NCBI GenBank assembly: GCA_002918705.1
Contig: PQKR01000006.1
Location: 186,001 to 250,000 of the forward strand
Origin: Escherichia sp. ESNIH1
Lineage (GTDB): Bacteria > Pseudomonadota > Gammaproteobacteria > Enterobacterales > Enterobacteriaceae
Length of the DNA stretch: 64,000 nucleotides
Direction of reading: 5' to 3'
Position 1 is the stretch's first letter; the number at the start of each line of letters is the position of its first letter. This document shows, in pieces, positions 57,479-64,000 of this stretch. The notes below the pieces were generated by a model. That model made no database searches. It was not told where the DNA came from and worked only from the letters and a program-made list of their open reading frames with translations. A program made the translations under genes and the position numbers.

Positions 57479-58903
57479 TCAGTTTTTCTGGATCTTCTTG
57501 ATGATGTTGGTGGTTGAGCAGCCGTCCTCGAAGTTCAATACCTGCACGTCGCCGCCGTTTGCCCACACCTCTTTGCTGCCCGCGATATCTTCCGGCCTGT
57601 AGTCGCCGCCCTTCACCAGCAGATCCGGCAGGATGCCGGCGATTAAACGCTGCGGCGTATCCTCTTCGAACGACACCACCCAGTCCACGGCTTCCAGCGC
57701 GCCGAGCACAATCATGCGCTGCTCAAGCGGGTTAACCGGACGGGTCGGCCCTTTCAGCCGGCTGGTTGAAGCATCGCTGTTCACCGCCACGATCAGGCGA
57801 TCGCCGAGCTTGCGTGCGTTAGCGAGGTAGGAGACGTGACCCGCATGCAAAATATCGAACACGCCGTTGGTCATCACCACCTTCTCGCCGCGCTTGCGTG
57901 CAGCGGCTACCGCCTGCTTCAGCTCCTCTTCGTTCATCACCCCGAACCCGGTTTCTGAGCGACCGCGTACGGCGTTCTCCAGTTCGATAGGGGAAACGGT
58001 AGAGGTCCCGAGTTTACCCACCACGACGCCTGCCGCAGCGTTAGCAAAGTAGCAGGCCTCTTCCAGCGAGTTGCCCGCCGCCAGCGTTGCCGCCAGCACG
58101 CCAATCACCGTGTCGCCCGCGCCGGTCACGTCGTAGACCTCCTGTGCCTGGGTCGGCATATGCAGCGGCGCTTTGCCCGGCTGCAGCAGCGTCATCCCCT
58201 GTTCGGAGCGGGTCACCAGCAGGGCAGAGAGATCGAAATCGGCGATCAGCTTCATGCCGCGCTCAACGATCTCCGCTTCGTTTTTACACTTCCCGGCCAC
58301 CGCCTCAAACTCGGAGAGGTTCGGCGTCAGCAGGGTCGCCCCACGATAGCGTTCGAAATCGTTGCCTTTCGGATCGATAAGCACCGGCACGTTGGTCTTG
58401 CGCGCCAGCGCGATCATCTGCTGCACGCTGGCCAGCGCGCCCTTGCCGTAGTCGGAGAGCACCAGCGCGCCGATATTGCCCAGCGCCTGGTTAATGCGTT
58501 CGTGCAGCGGCTCGGGATCCACGCCCTCAAAACCCTCTTCAAAGTCGAGGCGGATCAGCTGCTGGTTGCGCGACAGCACGCGCAGTTTGGTAATAGTAGG
58601 ATGGGTCGGAACGGAGACGAAGTCGCACTTGACGTTGACATCGGCCAGCGTCTTGCTCAGCGCGCGCGCGGCGTCATCGATGCCGGTCAGGCCGACCAGC
58701 CGCGAGTGGGCGCCGAGAGAGGCAATGTTCATCGCCACGTTCGCCGCGCCGCCAGGCCGCTCCTCAACCGCATCGACCTTGACCACCGGTACAGGCGCTT
58801 CCGGTGAGATACGGCTGGTCGGGCCATACCAGTAGCGATCTAACATCACGTCACCGACGACCATCACCCCTGCACGTTCAAACTCTGGCAGCGTTACTTT
58901 CAT
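57479..58903 (-). CDS. hldE: Bifunctional heptose kinase/adenylyltransferase HldE
   Basis: This 474-residue cytosolic enzyme has an N-terminal PfkB-type kinase (residues ~1-318; [20 protein letters not shown]) and a C-terminal nucleotidyltransferase (~340-474; [18 protein letters not shown] with HxGH). It makes ADP-heptose for the LPS inner core. The start [12 protein letters not shown] at 58903 matches E. coli; a start 21 bases upstream is ignored. glnE lies 45 bases upstream on the same strand. Confidence 0.97.
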   Translation of the reverse strand: MKVTLPEFERAGVMVVGDVMLDRYWYGPTSRISPEAPVPVVKVDAVEERPGGAANVAMNIASLGAHSRLVGLTGIDDAARALSKTLADVNVKCDFVSVPTHPTITKLRVLSRNQQLIRLDFEEGFEGVDPEPLHERINQALGNIGALVLSDYGKGALASVQQMIALARKTNVPVLIDPKGNDFERYRGATLLTPNLSEFEAVAGKCKNEAEIVERGMKLIADFDLSALLVTRSEQGMTLLQPGKAPLHMPTQAQEVYDVTGAGDTVIGVLAATLAAGNSLEEACYFANAAAGVVVGKLGTSTVSPIELENAVRGRSETGFGVMNEEELKQAVAAARKRGEKVVMTNGVFDILHAGHVSYLANARKLGDRLIVAVNSDASTSRLKGPTRPVNPLEQRMIVLGALEAVDWVVSFEEDTPQRLIAGILPDLLVKGGDYRPEDIAGSKEVWANGGDVQVLNFEDGCSTTNIIKKIQKN

Positions 58904-58948
58904 TCCTGTCCCCTCGAAATGCAAAATTTGCGCGCGATAATATCATAC

Positions 58949-61801
58949 TTAATTTTGCGCGCACGGTTTTAGCAGCCACTTCTGCCAGCTGGCACTGACC
59001 TGTCCACGCTCTTCGGCAAACTCCGTTTCCGGCACGTGACCGGGCTGCTCCTGCAGCGCCAGATGGTGTAGCGCATCGCGCAGCGTGGTATAGGCGTGGG
59101 TCAGTGCCTGCGCCTCCTGCTCATCCATAATGTCGTTCTGCGCCAGCAGCTCAAGGATGCGCACGTTATCGGACCAGCGCGTCAGCTTTGGCTTCTGGTG
59201 AGCGTGGCCCAGCACCAGGTACTGGGCGATAAACTCAATGTCGGTAATGCCGCCCGCGTCGGCCTTCAGGTCGAAACGCTCCCGGTGCTTGTTGCCAAGG
59301 TGGGCGCGCATCTTCTCGCGCATCTCCCGCACCTCGGTTTGCAGTTTCTCCCCGTCGCGGGGGGTCATCAGGATGGTGCGGCGGATCTCGTCGAAGCGGG
59401 ATTTAAGCTGCGGATCGCCGTACACCACACGGGCGCGCACCAGCGCCTGGTGCTCCCACGTCCACGCCTCGTTCTGCTGATAGTCCGCAAAGGCGTCAGC
59501 GGTAGTGACCAGCATTCCCGCCGCGCCGGAGGGCCGCAGGCGGGCGTCTACCTCATAGAGAATGCCCGACGAGGTGCGAGTGCTGAAGAGGTGCATGATG
59601 CGCTGGGCGAGGCGCAGGTAGAACTGGCGGCCATCGATCTCCCGCTCGCCGTCGGTCATCACGTCTGCCGGGCAGTCGTGGAGGAAGACCAGGTCGAGAT
59701 CGGAGCTGTAACCCAGCTCCCAGCCGCCGAGCTTGCCGTAGCCTACTACCGCAAAGCCGCGCCCCTCCCGATCGCGCAGGTGCTTTGGCTGACCAAAGCG
59801 CGCCACCATCTGGGTCCACGCCTGCTGGACCACCGCGTCGATCATCGCCTCTGCCAGCCACGTTAGGTGATCGCTCACTTTCATCACCGGCAGCGTACCG
59901 GCAATATCCGCCGCCGCCACGCGCAGCAGCTGCGCCTGTTTGAACTGGCGCAGGGCTTCCAGCTGCTGCTCTTCATCCTCCTCCGGCACGCGGAGAAGAT
60001 ACTGGCGCAGCTCGTCCCGGTAGGCGTCCATCGCCGTCGGCTGGTAGAGCGTATTGGGATCCAGCAGCTCATCCAGCAGCAGCGGATAGCGCGCCAGCTG
60101 GCTGGCGACCATCGGCGAGGCGGCGCAGAGAGAGATCAGGTGCTTGAGCGCGCCGGGAAACTCGCTCAGCAGCTCAATATAGGTGGTGCGCGTGACAATC
60201 CCGGTCAGGAGCGGCATCAGACGCGCCAGCGGCACCGGTGCGTCGGCACGGGGGCAGACCTGGCTAAGCAGGTGCGGCATCAGGTGATCGAGCACCTGGC
60301 GACCGCGTGGGCCAATGGTCCTGCGCGTCAGCTCCCGGCGAAAATCGGCGATCAGCGCCACCACCCGGATACGGTCGCTATCCGAAAGATGCGCCAGCAC
60401 CGGCGTGGCATCATCGTCTTCCAGCGTATCCTGCCACAGCTCGCGCCACTGCTCCGACAGCTGCTCGTCCTGGGTGTCGGTATCGTCATCACCAATCAGC
60501 TCGTTAAAGATACGCCGCACGGCGGCCATGTGCCGATCCAGGGCGTCGCTGAGTGCCTGCCAGTCGGCGACGCCCATTCCCCAGGCCAGCCGGGCGCGGT
60601 TAAGCTCATCTCCCGGCAGGGTCTGGGTCTGTTCGTCGTTGATGCTTTGCAGGAGATTCTCCAGCCGACGCAGCCAGAGGTAGGCCGCCCGCAGCGTGTC
60701 GGCATCCCCCGCCGGCAGAAGATGAAGCTGATCGATGGCGGTCAGGGTCGGCAGCAGCGAGCGCTGCTGGAGCGACGGCTCGCGGCCGCCACGGATCAGC
60801 TGGAAGACCTGAACGATAAACTCCACCTCACGGATGCCGCCCGCCCCCAGCTTGATGTTGTCTTTCAGTCCGCGGCGCCGCACTTCGCGGGCGATCATGC
60901 TCTTCATGTTGCGCAGCGACTGGATGACGCTGAAATCGATATAGCGGCGGAAAACAAAGGGACGCAGCATGGCCCGCAGTTCGCTGGCGTAGACGCCGTC
61001 GTTGTCGCCCATGATCCGCGCCTTGACCATCGCGTAGCGCTCCCAGTCGCGCCCCTGCTCCTGGTAATAATCCTCCAGCGCAGCAAAGCTCAGCACCAGC
61101 GGGCCGCTGTCGCCAAAGGGGCGCAGGCGCATATCCACCCGGTAGACAAAGCCGTCCTGGGTGGGCTGGTCAAGCACCTTGATCAGCCGCTGTCCGAGGC
61201 GGGTGAAGAACTGGGCGTTATCCAGCTCGCGACGGCCGCCGCGGGTTGCGCCGTTCTCCGGCCAGGAGAAGATAAGATCGATATCCGAGGAGAAGTTCAG
61301 CTCAAAGCCCCCCAGCTTGCCCATGCCGAGGATCAGCAGCGGCTGCGGCGTGCCGTCGGCGCTGCACGGCGTGCCCCACTCCCGGCAGCAGGCGTCGTAG
61401 AGCCAGTCGCGAGCGCTGACAATCAGCGTCTCCGCCAGGGCGCTAAGCTGTTTAAGCGTACTCTCCTCGGGCACCCGCCGCAGGGCCTGCGCCCAGGCGA
61501 TGCGCACCATGATGCGGCGGCGGAACAGGCGCAGCTCGCGCATCAGCGACGCTTCGTCACTGACCGCCGTCAGCGCCTCCTGGAGCCACGCCGGATAGGA
61601 CTGCCACTCCTCCGCCTGCGGCGGCTCGCTCTCTAGCGCCGTCAGCCACTCGGGATGTGCGGCAACGCTGCCCTGCACAAAATCACTAAAAGTAAGCACT
61701 GACTTCGCCTCTGCGCTAAGCGTGGAGGCGGAGAGTGTATCCGGCAGACGTTCAACCAGGGTCTGCCAGTGCTGCTGAAGCGGCGAAGAGAGCGGCATCA
61801 T
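58949..61801 (-). CDS. glnE: Glutamine synthetase adenylyltransferase/adenylyl-removing enzyme
   Basis: This 950-residue protein has two nucleotidyltransferase domains: the N-terminal adenylyl-removing half with [17 protein letters not shown] (about residue 165) and the C-terminal adenylylating half with [18 protein letters not shown] (~690), separated by the regulatory linker. It adjusts glutamine synthetase activity in response to PII and glutamine. Length and order (ygiF-glnE-hldE) are as in E. coli, with 21 bases to ygiF. Confidence 0.97.
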   Translation of the reverse strand: MMPLSSPLQQHWQTLVERLPDTLSASTLSAEAKSVLTFSDFVQGSVAAHPEWLTALESEPPQAEEWQSYPAWLQEALTAVSDEASLMRELRLFRRRIMVRIAWAQALRRVPEESTLKQLSALAETLIVSARDWLYDACCREWGTPCSADGTPQPLLILGMGKLGGFELNFSSDIDLIFSWPENGATRGGRRELDNAQFFTRLGQRLIKVLDQPTQDGFVYRVDMRLRPFGDSGPLVLSFAALEDYYQEQGRDWERYAMVKARIMGDNDGVYASELRAMLRPFVFRRYIDFSVIQSLRNMKSMIAREVRRRGLKDNIKLGAGGIREVEFIVQVFQLIRGGREPSLQQRSLLPTLTAIDQLHLLPAGDADTLRAAYLWLRRLENLLQSINDEQTQTLPGDELNRARLAWGMGVADWQALSDALDRHMAAVRRIFNELIGDDDTDTQDEQLSEQWRELWQDTLEDDDATPVLAHLSDSDRIRVVALIADFRRELTRRTIGPRGRQVLDHLMPHLLSQVCPRADAPVPLARLMPLLTGIVTRTTYIELLSEFPGALKHLISLCAASPMVASQLARYPLLLDELLDPNTLYQPTAMDAYRDELRQYLLRVPEEDEEQQLEALRQFKQAQLLRVAAADIAGTLPVMKVSDHLTWLAEAMIDAVVQQAWTQMVARFGQPKHLRDREGRGFAVVGYGKLGGWELGYSSDLDLVFLHDCPADVMTDGEREIDGRQFYLRLAQRIMHLFSTRTSSGILYEVDARLRPSGAAGMLVTTADAFADYQQNEAWTWEHQALVRARVVYGDPQLKSRFDEIRRTILMTPRDGEKLQTEVREMREKMRAHLGNKHRERFDLKADAGGITDIEFIAQYLVLGHAHQKPKLTRWSDNVRILELLAQNDIMDEQEAQALTHAYTTLRDALHHLALQEQPGHVPETEFAEERGQVSASWQKWLLKPCAQN

Positions 61802-61822
61802 GAGGGGGATCCTTTGCCTGAG

Positions 61823-63124
61823 TTAGCGTTTTCCGCTGTGCAGCCAGAACGGCTCCTGCACAATGGCTTCGTTACGGAAGTGTTCAATTTCAATGCGCTG
61901 GCGGGTTTTGATGGCGTGCTGCAAGCCCTGCCAGTTCTCCAGCCACGCCTGGGCGCGGACGTGGTCATAGTAGCCCGCCAGCAGCAGCATGCTGTCGATG
62001 TCGCGCGCCAGGCGCGGAAGCTGGTCCTGGTACTTATCCATCAGCGGCTGGGCAAAGTTACGTTTCAGCTCGGCGGCGTGGCGCGCCAGGTTGATATCGG
62101 CAAAGCGCTTAAACGAGTCGTTGATTTTAGCCTGCGCCTTGTCATCAAGGAACGTCCGCCAGGCACGCGTCACCAGCCACTCGGTCAGGGCCAGCTTCGC
62201 CGTGGCGATCTCGGGGCTGTACACCGCCGTGACGGCAGAGACCGCTGACGTAATGGTCGCCTCCGACTGAGTCAGCAGATCGCGTAAGCGAGCGCTCGCT
62301 TTGCGCGGCACAATGCCGCCAAACAGCATCAGGGTATGCCGTACCAGGGCGATAGCGGCCAGGGTCTGCGCCTGCGCGTTTTTGTCGCCGCGGACCCACA
62401 GCTCCTCATGGTACTGCCACTGGGAGAGCGCCAGCTCCAGCGCCGCCTCCAGCCCCTGCTCTACGCTCGCCTTCGGCGCGACGGTCAGGATCTCCGTCGC
62501 CCGCAGCGGGCGTGGCGGGTTGCCTTTCGCCAGATGGTAGCCGCGAGCGGCCTTGCTCAGGCTGCCCTGGCGCAGGCCGGTCTGGGTCACCAGCTGGCGC
62601 GCCAGCTTTAAGACGTCCTCCGCCGCGCCGCTCAGCAGCTCTAACTCCAGTTCGCAGATCGGTTCAGCCAGCTCATCGGCCTTTACTTCTCCAAGATCCA
62701 GCGCAATCTCAATCCGGCTGTCGCCGACGTTAACCAGCCACTTCTCGCGATCGAAGTGGGTGCTGAACAGCGGACCCACACGTTCAGCCAGATCCGCCGG
62801 CAGGCCGCCCTCCGGCCATGCCTCGGCCGGGAAGCGGGAAAGATCCAGCTCCGGCTTGTCGATGGCAACGTTGTACTCTGGACGCTGATGCAGGCCGCCC
62901 ACGGTGCGTCCGGCGGTTTTAATCGTCATCTCATAGCGATCCTGCGCGCCGCGAATGCGCAGGCCCATATCGTGGCTACGCAGCCAGTTGTCCGGCGTCT
63001 CGTAGTAGATATTGAGCAGGGTCGCAGGCGCAACGTGCTCATCCGTCAGGGTATGCAGATGGCTACGCAGGGCATCCACGCGGGAGGGGTCAACGATAAA
63101 TTTCAGTTCGATCTCTTGAGTCAT
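61823..63124 (-). CDS. ygiF: Inorganic triphosphatase YgiF (CYTH-CHAD)
   Basis: This 433-residue protein has an N-terminal CYTH domain (EIELKFIV at residue 3, LRIRGAQDRYEMTIK, LDLGEVKADELAEPICELELELLSG) and a C-terminal CHAD domain rich in conserved His (RHTLMLFGGIVPRKA, LLAGYYDHVRA). E. coli YgiF hydrolyses inorganic tripolyphosphate. It heads the leftward ygiF-glnE-hldE series and diverges from ygiM. Confidence 0.96.
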   Translation of the reverse strand: MTQEIELKFIVDPSRVDALRSHLHTLTDEHVAPATLLNIYYETPDNWLRSHDMGLRIRGAQDRYEMTIKTAGRTVGGLHQRPEYNVAIDKPELDLSRFPAEAWPEGGLPADLAERVGPLFSTHFDREKWLVNVGDSRIEIALDLGEVKADELAEPICELELELLSGAAEDVLKLARQLVTQTGLRQGSLSKAARGYHLAKGNPPRPLRATEILTVAPKASVEQGLEAALELALSQWQYHEELWVRGDKNAQAQTLAAIALVRHTLMLFGGIVPRKASARLRDLLTQSEATITSAVSAVTAVYSPEIATAKLALTEWLVTRAWRTFLDDKAQAKINDSFKRFADINLARHAAELKRNFAQPLMDKYQDQLPRLARDIDSMLLLAGYYDHVRAQAWLENWQGLQHAIKTRQRIEIEHFRNEAIVQEPFWLHSGKR

Positions 63125-63333
63125 GGCCTTGTACTTATGGTTATGTCACATCAGTGAAATTTTCGGCGAACTTACGCCCTTGATGTTTGTCAGTAGATAG
63201 TATTTTGCGCCAAATTTCCACGGTGCCGATCGTTTGCGACCCAGATGATTCTGATTGATACCGAATACTTTGCGTCGTCAGACTGATGCCACTACTATCG
63301 TTCCACTTTTTTTATGACAACAAATGACTGCTA

Positions 63334-63951
63334 ATGCCTAAATTACGCCTGACCGGACTGTTTTTACTTGTATGCGTTTCTGCCGTGGCCCATGCCGAAG
63401 AAAAGCGTTACGTTTCGGATGAACTAAATACCTGGGTTCGTAGCGGCCCGGGTGATAACTATCGCCTCGTGGGTACAGTTAACGCGGGCGAAGAGGTTGC
63501 GCTGCTGCAAACCAACGGTGACTCAAACTACGGTCAGGTGCGTGACAGCAGCGGTCGTACCGCCTGGATCCCGTTGAAGGAGCTGAGCAGTGAGCCGAGC
63601 CTGCGCACCCGCGTGCCGGATCTGGAGAACCAGGTTAAGACCCTGACCGATAAGCTGACCAACATCGATAATACCTGGAACCAGCGCACCGCCGACATGC
63701 AGCAGAAGGTCGCCCAGAGCGACAGCGTGATCAACGGCCTGAAAGAAGAGAATCAGCAGCTTAAAAACCAGCTGATCGTCGCGCAGAAGAAGGTGAGCGC
63801 CGCGAACCTGCAGCTGGACGATAAGCAGCGCACCATCATCATGCAGTGGTTTATGTATGGCGGCGGCGTGCTCGGTGCAGGGCTATTCCTGGGCCTGGTG
63901 CTGCCGCACATCATCCCTAGCCGCAAGCGTAAAGACCGCTGGATGAGCTGA
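63334..63951 (+). CDS. ygiM: YgiM, SH3-domain membrane protein
   Basis: This 205-residue protein has a signal peptide (MPKLRLTGLFLLVCVSAVAH, cleaved after AHA), a bacterial SH3 domain (residues ~25-90, YVSDELNTWVRSGPGDNYRLVGTV), a coiled coil (~95-165) and a C-terminal transmembrane helix (FMYGGGVLGAGLFLGLVLPHII) followed by a basic tail (RKRKDR). It matches E. coli YgiM. Probably an envelope protein with a periplasmic SH3 domain; function unknown. The window ends just after it. Confidence 0.94.
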   Translation: MPKLRLTGLFLLVCVSAVAHAEEKRYVSDELNTWVRSGPGDNYRLVGTVNAGEEVALLQTNGDSNYGQVRDSSGRTAWIPLKELSSEPSLRTRVPDLENQVKTLTDKLTNIDNTWNQRTADMQQKVAQSDSVINGLKEENQQLKNQLIVAQKKVSAANLQLDDKQRTIIMQWFMYGGGVLGAGLFLGLVLPHIIPSRKRKDRWMS

Positions 63952-64000
63952 ACCGGATTAGCCATTTTCTCTACACTTAACGTATCATCAGTTAAAAGTA

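Noticed and set aside
59867..61636. Long plus-strand frame of nearly 590 codons opposite glnE
   Set aside because: Antisense shadow of a GC-rich conserved gene; composition bias and no motifs.

Overview
The window comes from the chromosome of a member of the Enterobacteriaceae. Positions 31743-64000 carry the housekeeping block known from E. coli K-12 near 68 min, in the order ygiQ-ftsP-plsC-parC-ygiW-mdaB-ygiN-parE-yqiA-cpdA-yqiB-nudF-tolC-ygiB-ygiC-ygiD-zupT-ribB-ubiK-hldE-glnE-ygiF-ygiM. Proteins are close to the E. coli ones, but the DNA is visibly GC-richer, as in the Enterobacter/Klebsiella side of the family. I cannot fix the genus from the sequence alone.

Positions 1-31742 are one continuous stretch of accessory DNA, more AT-rich and full of insertion-sequence debris. 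It breaks ygiQ exactly inside the codons of its radical-SAM cysteine motif. Near that junction lies a compact minus-strand operon of three large tyrosine-recombinase-like genes plus a small coiled-coil gene (30357-24820). The layout fits the ginABCD module of GInt-type genomic islands, related in plan to Tn554 tnpABC and to recombinase-in-trio elements. The other end of the island is outside the window.

The cargo centres on reactive carbonyls and electrophiles. It holds a TetR regulator and an AcuI-type acryloyl-CoA reductase with a NemR-like operator, a complete formaldehyde operon frmR-frmA-VOC-frmB with paired FrmR-type operators, remnants of a second frmR-frmA pair, a glutathione-independent formaldehyde dehydrogenase, a cysteine-rich copper-storage protein, an atypical SDR reductase, an MBL-fold hydrolase, and an old-yellow-enzyme reductase with LysR and ArsR regulators. 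It also holds a class II UvrA paralogue with a 19-bp perfect inverted repeat inside its gene, a KAP-type NTPase cut by the window start, and an orphan HipB-like regulator. Mobile debris comprises a full IS1, a decayed IS3-family element, a truncated second IS3-family element, and an IS66 fragment. Several cargo genes are broken: a LysR remnant, a frameshifted EamA transporter, and the second frmRA.

The core block has two local insertions relative to K-12. Between ygiN and parE sit an unsaturated-uronide utilisation cluster (GH88 hydrolase, LacY-type symporter, DUF2264 protein, divergent AraC regulator with a CRP-like site) and a yeaR-yoaG operon in which the yoaG product is a tandem fusion of two YoaG domains. 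The qseBC genes of K-12 are absent between ygiW and mdaB. Regulatory elements that can be read directly include the FMN riboswitch upstream of ribB, a mar/sox/rob box at tolC, a strong Fur-like box at zupT, and a five-unit 101-bp REP/BIME array between ubiK and hldE.
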